Counted from the stretch's first letter, positions 1-5,674 are shown. The stretch: 5,674 nt of DNA from Kiritimatiellia bacterium (GCA_900771305.1 CAAGNL010000241.1:1-5674), one strand, 5' to 3'. Translations and numbers: made by a program. The notes: generated by a model from the letters alone, not told the origin.

Positions 1-258
1 CACAATCTCCATCCGCCGTGCGACACTGGAACGCACGTCCGCACGGTTCAGGGCCTCCCCCTCAATGGCCGCCGAACTGAGAATTTCCTCGCTGAGCGTC
101 TCAAAACCAGCATGATTCTGCAGATTCAACCCAATGCCCGAGAGACTGCCAAGAAAGCGTCCCTGGGTAAAAGCGGACCGCGCAAGAGCATCCTCAAGCT
201 CCTGCGCCTGCCAGGTGAACCATGGCCAATTGGGCTGTTGCCAAATGAATCGCGACAT
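1..258 (-). CDS. Fic-family protein, N-terminal part (DUF4172-type domain), partial
   Basis: This is the first 86 codons of a gene that continues past the left edge. The protein begins MSRFIWQQPNWPWFTW, the opening typical of the DUF4172 domain at the N-terminus of many Fic proteins. It continues with an R-F-L-G-S-L stretch near residues 34-39 and ends in the conserved R-S-S-V-A-R-R segment at 76-82. Residues 62-67 (S-A-A-I-E-G) fit the Fic inhibitory motif (S/T)xxxE(G/N). E66 would be the glutamate that blocks productive ATP binding, making this an N-terminally autoinhibited (class II) Fic protein. Known Fic enzymes transfer AMP from ATP to hydroxyl groups of target proteins. The catalytic HxFx(D/E)GNGR motif lies outside the window, so activity cannot be judged. 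The start is fixed by GGAG 7 nt upstream and by the promoter about 27 nt upstream. The family call is strong; the target is unknown. Confidence 0.88.
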   Translation of the reverse strand, partial: MSRFIWQQPNWPWFTWQAQELEDALARSAFTQGRFLGSLSGIGLNLQNHAGFETLSEEILSSAAIEGEALNRADVRSSVARRMEIV

Positions 259-261
259 CTC

Positions 262-288
262 TAATCTCCGCAGATTTCGCGGAGATTA
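262..288. promoter_or_regulatory. Palindromic probable operator over the Fic gene start of transcription
   Basis: Two perfect 10-bp inverted arms, TAATCTCCGC (262-271) and GCGGAGATTA (279-288), flank a 7-nt centre. The right arm overlaps the -10 hexamer and the left arm contains the ribosome-binding site, with the predicted +1 in the centre. Because transcription would begin inside the palindrome, the transcript cannot form the full hairpin. A protein-binding operator is therefore the better reading. A third copy of the half-site, TCTCCGC, lies at 299-305 in the promoter spacer. The binding protein is not identifiable from this window. Confidence 0.6.
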
Positions 289-314
289 TAGCATCTTTTC
301 TCCGCACGCGTCAA
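285..314 (-). promoter_or_regulatory. Sigma-70-type promoter of the Fic gene
   Basis: On the minus strand the -35 hexamer TTGACG (309-314) is followed by an 18-nt spacer and a consensus -10 TATAAT (285-290). TGC directly precedes the -10, so it is also an extended -10. Transcription would start near 278, giving a leader of about 20 nt that contains the GGAG ribosome-binding site at 266-269. The near-consensus elements suggest a strong basal promoter that would need repression. The call rests on sequence match only. Confidence 0.72.
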
Positions 315-317
315 ACC

Positions 318-341
318 GCCGCGCGTTTCGAAGAACGCGGC
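318..341 (-). terminator. Weak candidate terminator hairpin after the esterase gene
   Basis: GCCGCG (318-323) pairs with CGCGGC (336-341) around an interior with partial pairing, about 60 nt beyond the esterase stop codon. No run of T follows on the minus strand; the next bases are GGTTTGACG, which include the -35 of the Fic promoter. It may slow or end esterase transcription ahead of the Fic promoter, but without a U-tract it is only a candidate. Confidence 0.25.
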
Positions 342-398
342 CCACCCCGAGTCGGGACGGCACACGGACGCGAAGGACTTCAAATTGAACATCTTCGA

Positions 399-2387
399 CT
401 ACTTCACCTTCAGTTCAAACGGCTCGGCGGGGAAGCCGTCCGCATTGTAGAGATTCACCCACGGGTTCTTCGCCCAGCCATAGCGGACCGCGATCGGCGC
501 CGGAACGCTCTTCGACGAGACCACAACCGTCTGGCCGACGATCTCTGCCGCATCCGCCCAGAACCACCTGCCGTCCGCGCCGCACACGGAGAATCCCTCC
601 ACCTGGGCGGACGGCGAATTGCGTTTCACGTCGCCCATCTCGTTGCGCTTCGAGCAACGCACATACTTCGTTCCGAGGTCCCTTGCCCGAAGGCCCGCTC
701 CGCAGTCCGCAAATGCGACGACGAGCTTTCCTCCCTCCGCCGCGACACCCGTCGCGTGTGGTCCGCGGAACGGGACCTTCTGTCCATAGACCTGGTTCAG
801 CGCCCAGGCGGCGAGCCGCCTGCCAGGTGTGCGCTTGTCGCGCGGATGGATGTCACCGTCCTCACCCGCGTCGATGAGAATCGCCTGCCCTGTCTTCGGC
901 AGCCGCAGCGTACGCTGCTGCGCGGCACGAAGCTCCACCCACGAGAGATCGTCGCTGTTCGGATCCGTCGCCTTCGTTCCAAGCGAGGCAAGCTGGCACC
1001 ACGCGAACGGCAGTTCCGGCTTCCGGAAGAGCTTCCGCCAGGATTCAATGAAACCCGTGAAGAGCGCCTCGTACGCCTGCGGACCCGATCCCGCCTCCAC
1101 CACCGTCGTGTTGGACTCGCCCTGATACCAGATCACACCGGAGAGCCCCATCGGGACAAGTCCGGCGATCATGCCGTTGTAGAGGCCTGTGGGATAGTGT
1201 TGGCGCAGACAGAACCGCTGATGCTTCGGCAGGTCCGCCCGCGCCTCCTTCGACGCCCACGGCAGCGTGTACTCTTCGGAAATCTGCCATCCCGCGTGGT
1301 CAAGGCGTTTGCCTCCGGCGAAGAAAGTCCAGGGCACGTCGAGCATCTGGTTCGCATTGAAGACGCGCACAGCCAGCTCTCCGTCCCCGCCGGGGAGCGT
1401 GTAGAGCTCCGTATTCTTGTCGATTGGATCATCTGGATAGTGGCACGCCACCTTCGTGCCGTTCCAGTAGACCTCAACGGACGACATGTCGAAATGCCAC
1501 TGGCGCTCGATGAAGCGACGACGTGCGAACAACGGCGTCTTCGTCAACTTGCGCTTGAACCAAACGGCACCGGGACCATGGACAAAGGAGGTGGCCTCCT
1601 TCTCGGTCAGGTTCCGCCAGCCTGCCACCGGGATGTCGCCGTGCGGGCGGTCCTCACGCGTCCACTTCCTCTCCCACGCGCGGAGGGCCGCATTGCAGCG
1701 ATCCTCATAGCCGCGGTAGTCGTTCATGAACGCGATCTGGCGCTTCAATTCGCGGTTCGCGGCGGGATTCTCCGCCATCGTCAGCGGGTCGCACCAGGCC
1801 TCGATGGTCGACGCGCCCACGGCGGACTCGACCAGCCCCACGGGGACCTTCAACGCTGGCTGGAGATTCTTCGCGAACTGATAGCCCACCGCCGTCATGC
1901 CGAGCGTCTGGCCGGGTTCGTTCACCAGCCAGCGTCCGGCGATGCGTTCCTGGAGGCCGGTCACCGCGCCACCGCCCACCACAAAGCAGCGGATCGAAGG
2001 ATTGCGCGACTTGGCCGCCTCTTCCGCGTCGTCCGCGCTGCCCTCCTTGAAGGACATGTTGGACTGTCCCGAGCAGAGCCACACCTCGCCGACGAGTACG
2101 TCCTTCGCGACATAGTCGTTGATTTTCAGAATCTGCGGTTCAGTTCCCGCATTCCGCAGATCAAGACGCACCAGCCACCTCCCCTGCGCATCCGCCACGC
2201 CGCCCGCCTGGGCTGTCCCCAGCGAAACGGAGACCTTCTCACCCGCATCGGCGAAACCGAAGACCGGCGTCTCGGCGGACCGATGCAGCACCGCATGGTC
2301 CGAGAACAGGGCCGAAGGCTCGACCTTCGCAAGCAGGGCACCACAAAGGCCCACAGCCAGGGCCAGACACGCTTTTCCACTTTTCAT
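399..2387 (-). CDS. Exported sialate O-acetylesterase-like SGNH hydrolase
   Basis: This family removes O-acetyl groups from sugars (sialic acids, or acetylated plant glycans in environmental homologues). The 662-residue protein has a signal peptide over about residues 1-20 (MKSGKACLALAVGLCGALLA), so it acts outside the cytoplasm. The SGNH signature is clear. G-Q-S-N-M at 107-111 carries the nucleophile S109. W-Y-Q-G-E-S-N at 420-426 is the second conserved block. D512-I-H514-P supplies the Asp/His of the triad. Between the halves, about residues 267-369, lies a beta-rich insert (V-E-V-Y-W-N-G, then A-V-R-V-F-N) resembling the jelly-roll module usual in long bacterial members. The C-terminus R-Y-G-W-A...N-L-Y-N is also typical. 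I chose the second of two adjacent ATGs because AAGGAG (2394-2399) is 6 nt from it but only 3 nt from the ATG at 2390. All key residues are present and the frame is intact. Natural substrate is unknown. Confidence 0.9.
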   Translation of the reverse strand: MKSGKACLALAVGLCGALLAKVEPSALFSDHAVLHRSAETPVFGFADAGEKVSVSLGTAQAGGVADAQGRWLVRLDLRNAGTEPQILKINDYVAKDVLVGEVWLCSGQSNMSFKEGSADDAEEAAKSRNPSIRCFVVGGGAVTGLQERIAGRWLVNEPGQTLGMTAVGYQFAKNLQPALKVPVGLVESAVGASTIEAWCDPLTMAENPAANRELKRQIAFMNDYRGYEDRCNAALRAWERKWTREDRPHGDIPVAGWRNLTEKEATSFVHGPGAVWFKRKLTKTPLFARRRFIERQWHFDMSSVEVYWNGTKVACHYPDDPIDKNTELYTLPGGDGELAVRVFNANQMLDVPWTFFAGGKRLDHAGWQISEEYTLPWASKEARADLPKHQRFCLRQHYPTGLYNGMIAGLVPMGLSGVIWYQGESNTTVVEAGSGPQAYEALFTGFIESWRKLFRKPELPFAWCQLASLGTKATDPNSDDLSWVELRAAQQRTLRLPKTGQAILIDAGEDGDIHPRDKRTPGRRLAAWALNQVYGQKVPFRGPHATGVAAEGGKLVVAFADCGAGLRARDLGTKYVRCSKRNEMGDVKRNSPSAQVEGFSVCGADGRWFWADAAEIVGQTVVVSSKSVPAPIAVRYGWAKNPWVNLYNADGFPAEPFELKVK

Positions 2388-2462
2388 CATTCGCTCCTTG
2401 TAATCTTATTTCACGACCCGCTTTTTCATGGGCAAAATCCTTCTTGCTTCAAGGAACGAAAA

Positions 2463-2491
2463 AGTTTAGCCATTCCCCTCCATCCCGTCAA
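2463..2491 (-). promoter_or_regulatory. Promoter of the esterase gene
   Basis: On the minus strand TTGACG (2486-2491) is separated by exactly 17 nt from a -10-like TAAACT (2463-2468). Transcription would start near 2456, giving a leader of about 68 nt that ends in the AAGGAG ribosome-binding site at 2394-2399. The -35 is identical to that of the Fic promoter. Spacing and placement support it; it is not proven. Confidence 0.5.
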
Positions 2492-2496
2492 GTTGT

Positions 2497-2506
2497 GTGC
2501 TAAACT
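2497..2506 (+). promoter_or_regulatory. Extended -10 promoter candidate of the DUF4832-type gene
   Basis: TAAACT (2501-2506) is preceded by TGC, giving an extended -10 (TGn) element. No -35-like hexamer stands at 16-19 nt spacing. The expected start of transcription, about 7 nt after the hexamer, falls at or beside the ATG at 2514. No Shine-Dalgarno sequence is visible in the 20 nt before that ATG. The two facts together suggest a leaderless or nearly leaderless mRNA. Confidence 0.35.
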
Positions 2507-2513
2507 AGACGAA

Positions 2514-3968
2514 ATGAAAACCAGCCTCCTGTGCATTCTCCTTCTTGCGTTCACCGCCTGCGCCGTCGAACGCCATGCCGTCTTCACCGAAGATACGTCC
2601 GTCTTTCGCAATCCCGGCCAGGGATGGTCAACGATGGGCGGCGAACCTTCCCTGAAGAGATTGGAAAAGATCGTCAACATCGGCGCCGTCTATTCGCGCC
2701 TCATCTGGTCGGATCTCGAGCCAGAGGAAGACGTCTACAATTGGAAGCCCCTCGACGACCTCCTCGCCTGTGGAGAACGGCATGGCCTTCCCGTCTCCTT
2801 CCGCATCATGTGCGTGAACCGCAGCGGGGGCCCCGAATACGACACCCCCAAGTGGGTCTTCGAAAAGGGTGCCGCCCAGGATCCCTTCGAAATCGCCATC
2901 CGCCCCTGGCGGAAGGCCGGCACCGCACCTCTGACCGCACAGCCGAAGCACGCGCCCCACTTCGACGATCCCGTCTTTCTTGCCGCACATGAGAAGTTCA
3001 TCAAGGCGCTTGGCGCACGCTACGATGGACACCCACTACTCGCCGGCCTCGATCTCGGCAGCTACGGGGACTGGGGCGAATGGCACTGCAGCGGACTTCC
3101 TCCCAACGTCCCTGAGAAGCTCGACCGCGATGCCGGGGGACGCATCCTCGACCCGCAGCCGAAGCGGAAATACGTCGCCGCCCGCGTCTACCCTCTTGAA
3201 ATACGGAAGCGTTATGCGAATGCCTATCTCAACGCCTTCAGGAAGACGCCGATCGTCTTCATGTCCGACGACTGGGAAGTGATGAAATACGCCATGGGTG
3301 ACGGGGATCTCCCCCGCGTCGGTTTTCGCCGTGACGGCGTGGGCTCGCCTTGGCACTTCACGCGCTGGATCGGCACGGTGCCCTACACCGCCCTTCCCAA
3401 CATGGGCGACGTCTGGCGGACCAGGCCCGTCTGGTTCGAGTTCTTTGCCGGCGCAACCGACATGCGCAGCAGGGGTTGGGACATTCCCTATTCCATCGAA
3501 TGGATGCTCACCAACCACGTGACGGTGGTCAACACGTGCCCCTTCCGCCCCGAGGGTCTTCAGGCGGATGATCCGCTTCTCCCCCTCCTGCGTCGAATCG
3601 ATCTCTACGCGGGTGCACGACTTGTCCCGACGTCCGCTTCGACCAGACTGGAGAATGGCGTGCTCACCATCTCGCTGACCGGAGAGAACAAGGGCGTCGC
3701 CCCCATTCACCTTCCCTACGAGGCCGTCTACGCATTCCAATCGACCGACGGCGGGATTGTGGCAGAGCATGTCGCCGCCTCGGACCCAACGACCTGGCTC
3801 CCGGGGCCTTTCATCCTCTCCGACAAGCTGACGCCGCCCTCCGGCTTCGCCGAAGGGCGACTCTTACTCACGCTGCGACTTCGCCACAAAGGCGGAAAGC
3901 TGCGCAACTTCCGCTTCGCCGCGCTTGAGTGCGATGATACGGGCACCCTCGTGCTCCAGCGAAACTGA
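2514..3968 (+). CDS. Exported DUF4832-type, glycoside-hydrolase-like TIM-barrel protein
   Basis: The 484-residue protein starts with a signal peptide (MKTSLLCILLLAFTACA). It could be cut after A17 (A-C-A), or lipidated at C16, though F-T-A-C is a poor lipobox. The mature part opens with N-P-G-Q-G-W (33-38) and Y-S-R-L-I-W-S-D-L-E-P (60-70), then Y-D-G-H-P (170-174) and G-S-Y-G-D-W-G-E-W-H (182-191). These are hallmarks of the DUF4832-type proteins, which resemble clan GH-A barrels. E189 is in the position expected for an acid/base, and E309 in W-F-E-F-F is a candidate second carboxylate; both assignments are inferred. A beta-sandwich-like C-terminal domain covers about 365-480. It is transcribed divergently from the acetylesterase, suggesting a shared glycan substrate. 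No Shine-Dalgarno precedes the ATG, but this start gives the signal peptide at once and no in-frame ATG lies close by. Enzymatic activity is unproven for this family as far as I know. Confidence 0.78.
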   Translation: MKTSLLCILLLAFTACAVERHAVFTEDTSVFRNPGQGWSTMGGEPSLKRLEKIVNIGAVYSRLIWSDLEPEEDVYNWKPLDDLLACGERHGLPVSFRIMCVNRSGGPEYDTPKWVFEKGAAQDPFEIAIRPWRKAGTAPLTAQPKHAPHFDDPVFLAAHEKFIKALGARYDGHPLLAGLDLGSYGDWGEWHCSGLPPNVPEKLDRDAGGRILDPQPKRKYVAARVYPLEIRKRYANAYLNAFRKTPIVFMSDDWEVMKYAMGDGDLPRVGFRRDGVGSPWHFTRWIGTVPYTALPNMGDVWRTRPVWFEFFAGATDMRSRGWDIPYSIEWMLTNHVTVVNTCPFRPEGLQADDPLLPLLRRIDLYAGARLVPTSASTRLENGVLTISLTGENKGVAPIHLPYEAVYAFQSTDGGIVAEHVAASDPTTWLPGPFILSDKLTPPSGFAEGRLLLTLRLRHKGGKLRNFRFAALECDDTGTLVLQRN

Positions 3969-3984
3969 AACGGCGGAGGGCTAT

Positions 3985-4012
3985 GCCAATCTGAAGGTCC
4001 GCGCAGATTGGC
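3985..4012. terminator. Hairpin after the DUF4832-type gene, possible terminator
   Basis: Perfect 9-bp arms GCCAATCTG (3985-3993) and CAGATTGGC (4004-4012) enclose a 10-nt loop, starting 16 nt after the stop codon. There is no T-run on either strand, so a classical intrinsic terminator is not supported. It lies between convergent genes, where a two-way transcription barrier or an RNA-stabilising 3' hairpin would make sense. Confidence 0.4.
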
Positions 4013-4083
4013 TCGGCAGTCGCGATCTCGGGAGCCTTCCAGACGGAGTTGCCCGTGAACTCGGAGAAGCCGCCGAATGAATT

Positions 4084-4188
4084 TCATGCCGAGAGTAGGC
4101 GATCGTGTGGGTGTGACCGGAGAGACCGACATCCGGCGAATCCGGCCAGAGCCGTCGCACCACCAATGAAATTCCGTCTCGTCAGCAT
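4084..4188 (-). pseudogene. Truncated Tat-signal lipoprotein gene remnant downstream of araM
   Basis: A 34-codon frame begins MLTRRNFIGGATALAGFAGC. It has the twin-arginine motif T-R-R-N-F-I, a short hydrophobic stretch and a lipobox-like F-A-G-C, the layout of a Tat-exported lipoprotein leader. Its ATG lies 7 nt after the TGA of the araM-like gene, and GAGG overlapping that stop is 5 nt before the ATG, so it looks like a translationally coupled second cistron. It ends at an in-frame TGA (4084-4086) after R-L-L-S-A. The same frame then stays open. Across the next 35 codons (4083-3979), 27 have G or C in third position by my count, and one stretch reads F-G-G-F-S-E-F-T-G-N-S-V-W-K. This suggests a once longer gene broken by a stop or frameshift and cut off near the convergent gene. 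I do not recognise the original product. A real 34-residue small protein remains possible. Confidence 0.5.
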
Positions 4189-4195
4189 GGCGACC

Positions 4196-5542
4196 TCACA
4201 GATCGAAGGAGGCCTTCGCGAAATCCATCATCTGGCCGGTGCGGTAGAGGAAGTCGAGGGAGTTGTAGCGGTCGCGCATGTGCGCCGCCACGTTGACGCT
4301 CGCGAGCGAGCCCTCGCGCGTCGCGCCGATCTCCTCGGGATGCACCGGGGCGCCCACGACGCGCAGACGGCGCTCGATCTCCCGAGCGGAGAGAAGCTGC
4401 TTCTCGAGACGGACCTTGATTTCGGGCCAACGCGTCTTCGCGATCATGAGCTGCCGGCGGAGGCCGTCCTTGTCGAGGTACTTCGCCTTCGTCGTCGTCA
4501 CGCCGACCTCCGGGAACAGGGTTCCTTCGAAGAGCTTGCGCGCGACGGCCTCCTCGGTCGGCCAGTCCGGCCACGCCGCCACGCACGCTTCGACGTCGAG
4601 CTGCGTGTAGTCGTAGGCGAGGATCTTCTCGTAGAGGCGGCACATGAAATACGTGTACACACCCACCTGGATGCCATGCGGCACGATGTCGCCCTTGTAG
4701 GTGTGGTTGTTCATCTCGAGAATGTGGCTGAACATGTGCTCCGCGCCCGAGGCTGGACGCGAGCTCTGCATGTCCTGCATCGCGAAGCCGCCGAGCATGA
4801 GCCCCTCGACGAACTTCGTGAGCGGCTCCGTCTCCATCGCCGCCACGCCCTCGGGATTCGAGAGCGCCTCGGGGAGGCCGTCCTGCACCGTATGCCACGC
4901 GCGGTCATGCCACTCGCACGCGCCCAGCTCGTAGGCGAGGATCCAGTCCGCGCCGGCCGGCACCTTCGCGAGGAGATCGGCGAAGCCGCTCGCCGCCATC
5001 CACTTCGGCGCCGTGCGCATCACGTCGAGGTCCGCCACGATCACGCGCGGAGCCGGGCACGCATACGTCTTCTTCGCACCCTCGGGGGAGCGGATCGACG
5101 CGCCGAAGCTCGAGTAGCCATCCACGCTCGCGGCCGTCGCGCACACCATGTAGGGGATGCCGATCTCGCCGCTTGCGAGCTTCGTCAGGTCGTTGACCAC
5201 GCCCGAGCCCACCGCGACCGGAACGAGCGCGCCGCCCGTGGCGATCTCGGCCTTCAGGAATTCACGCACCTCGGCGGCGTAGTGGTAGTCCGCATGGAAG
5301 ATCCTGCCATCCGGCTCGAGGATGTAGGTGACCACCGCGACGCCCCTGGCCTTCAGCATCTCCGCAACCTTCTCGCCGGCCGCCGACCAGGTGCGCGGAT
5401 CCACGATCACCGCCGCGCGCGTCTCGCCCGGGAACCACTGGGCGAACAGCGGCGCCGTCTGGTCCAGCACACCATCGCCGATTACGCACGCCTTCGTGTC
5501 CGTCGCGTGCTTCAAAGCCTCTTCGATCATTTCCTTCGACAT
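4196..5542 (-). CDS. araM: AraM-type sn-glycerol-1-phosphate dehydrogenase family protein
   Basis: This 448-residue protein belongs to the glycerol-1-phosphate dehydrogenase branch of the iron-containing alcohol dehydrogenase superfamily. Characterised members reduce dihydroxyacetone phosphate to sn-glycerol-1-phosphate with NAD(P)H in the cytoplasm. The nucleotide-binding motif G-S-G-V-V-N-D is at 112-118, followed by A-T-A-A-S-V-D-G-Y-S-S (135-145) and A-D-L-D-V (170-174). Likely metal ligands by family pattern are D189 (G-F-A-D-L-L-A-K), H269 (S-G-A-E-H-M-F-S-H) and H289 (P-H-G). It is somewhat longer than the roughly 390-400 residues I expect for AraM, through a helical C-terminal part (about 370-448). 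I chose the ATG at 5542, preceded by a strong AAGGAAGGAAG; the in-frame ATG at 5584 lies upstream of the -10 element. The physiological substrate could be another sugar or polyol phosphate, as many AraM homologues sit in sugar loci without a tested function. Confidence 0.85.
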   Translation of the reverse strand: MSKEMIEEALKHATDTKACVIGDGVLDQTAPLFAQWFPGETRAAVIVDPRTWSAAGEKVAEMLKARGVAVVTYILEPDGRIFHADYHYAAEVREFLKAEIATGGALVPVAVGSGVVNDLTKLASGEIGIPYMVCATAASVDGYSSFGASIRSPEGAKKTYACPAPRVIVADLDVMRTAPKWMAASGFADLLAKVPAGADWILAYELGACEWHDRAWHTVQDGLPEALSNPEGVAAMETEPLTKFVEGLMLGGFAMQDMQSSRPASGAEHMFSHILEMNNHTYKGDIVPHGIQVGVYTYFMCRLYEKILAYDYTQLDVEACVAAWPDWPTEEAVARKLFEGTLFPEVGVTTTKAKYLDKDGLRRQLMIAKTRWPEIKVRLEKQLLSAREIERRLRVVGAPVHPEEIGATREGSLASVNVAAHMRDRYNSLDFLYRTGQMMDFAKASFDL

Positions 5543-5572
5543 GCCAAACTTCCTTCCTTGCGAATCGCGCCA

Positions 5573-5581
5573 ATTATACCA
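5573..5581 (-). promoter_or_regulatory. Extended -10 promoter of the araM-type gene
   Basis: On the minus strand a consensus TATAAT (5573-5578) is preceded by TGG, giving an extended -10. No good -35 stands at 17 nt; the nearest, TTGTCG (5593-5598), is only 14 nt away. Transcription would start near 5566, giving a leader of about 24 nt with the purine-rich ribosome-binding site AAGGAAGGAAG at 5549-5559, six nt from the ATG. Confidence 0.55.
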
Positions 5582-5617
5582 CATTCACCTCGCGACAATC
5601 AGCTTCCGATTCGACAC

Positions 5618-5639
5618 CCCGCGCCGAGGGCGGCGCGGG
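5618..5639. terminator. Strong GC hairpin upstream of araM, possible terminator of an outside gene
   Basis: Perfect 9-bp arms CCCGCGCCG (5618-5626) and CGGCGCGGG (5631-5639) enclose a 4-nt loop. All stem pairs are G-C, so it would be very stable on either strand. No T-tract follows on either side. It lies about 40 nt upstream of the araM -10 and could end transcription arriving from beyond the right edge, though that is not certain. Confidence 0.4.
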
Positions 5640-5674
5640 TACTTCGCGCGCCAGGCCGAGTTCAAAAGATCGGA

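Larger units (their letters stand above)
2463..2506. repeat. Inverted repeat pairing the two divergent -10 elements
   Basis: AGTTTAGC (2463-2470) and GCTAAACT (2499-2506) are perfect 8-bp inverted arms 28 nt apart. Each arm contains a TAAACT hexamer oriented towards the gene it would serve: the left arm for the esterase on the minus strand, the right arm for the DUF4832 gene on the plus strand. The symmetry may reflect paired promoters alone, or a shared regulator binding both ends. Confidence 0.45.

Noticed and set aside
134..388. 84-codon plus-strand frame opposite the Fic gene start and intergenic region
   Set aside because: Its translation is arginine- and serine-rich without any motif, and the minus strand carries a clear Fic N-terminal domain and promoter.
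2438..2455. Short hairpin in the esterase leader (TCCTT/AAGGA), followed on the minus strand by TTTT, like an attenuator
   Set aside because: Only five base pairs with an 8-nt loop, too weak to call a terminator or riboswitch; no known aptamer pattern is visible.
756..2513. A 586-codon open frame on the plus strand, antisense to the esterase and continuous in frame with the DUF4832-type gene
   Set aside because: Its codons are in register with the esterase codons, so antisense stops would require sense TTA, CTA or TCA, which are rare in GC-rich genes. The esterase frame has clear catalytic motifs and a signal peptide, and the DUF4832-type protein has its own signal peptide at 2514. The extension is a shadow.
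3036..3770. A 244-codon open frame on the minus strand within the DUF4832-type gene
   Set aside because: It has no recognisable domain and lies opposite a gene with clear family motifs; long antisense frames are expected at this GC content.
4278..4610. Plus-strand frame antisense to the araM-type gene
   Set aside because: Serine- and arginine-rich shadow translation with no ribosome-binding site or recognisable motif.
5543..5584. Upstream ATG at 5584 that would add 14 residues to the araM-type protein
   Set aside because: It lies upstream of the -10 TATAAT and so would not be transcribed from that promoter; the added residues do not look family-like, and the ATG at 5542 has a strong ribosome-binding site.

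Overview
The window is GC-rich bacterial DNA carrying four well-supported protein genes, one probable gene remnant and several readable promoters. The gene mix is a secreted sialate O-acetylesterase-type esterase, a DUF4832-type glycoside-hydrolase-like protein, an AraM-type glycerol-1-phosphate dehydrogenase, a Tat-lipoprotein leader and a Fic protein. This would fit a carbohydrate-degrading member of the PVC superphylum (Verrucomicrobiota, Kiritimatiellota or Lentisphaerota). That placement is inferred from gene content only; there is no rRNA or marker gene here.

Layout. 1-258 (-) is the N-terminal end of a Fic-family gene that runs off the left edge. Its promoter is at 285-314 and is covered by three copies of a 7-bp half-site. 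399-2387 (-) is a complete exported SGNH/sialate O-acetylesterase-like enzyme. 2391-2513 is a divergent promoter region in which the two -10 hexamers form an inverted repeat. 2514-3968 (+) is a complete exported TIM-barrel protein of the DUF4832 type. 3969-4195 is a convergent intergenic region holding a hairpin and a broken Tat-lipoprotein start. 4196-5542 (-) is a complete AraM/G1P dehydrogenase. 5543-5674 holds its promoter and a strong GC hairpin.

How the genes may work together. The esterase and the DUF4832 protein are both predicted to be exported and share one divergent promoter region, so they plausibly act on the same acylated glycan: one removes acetyl groups, the other attacks or binds the sugar backbone. 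The AraM homologue is cytoplasmic and makes or uses sn-glycerol-1-phosphate or a related polyol phosphate. The Tat-lipoprotein start sits 7 nt behind it in operon arrangement but stops after 34 codons. The Fic gene has its own strong, apparently repressible promoter and looks like an independent unit.

I found no tRNA, rRNA, CRISPR array, IS element or riboswitch. The most interesting signals are the Fic promoter/operator, the divergent promoter with a possibly leaderless transcript, and the decayed cistron after araM. I see no clear sign of a wholly new multi-gene system.
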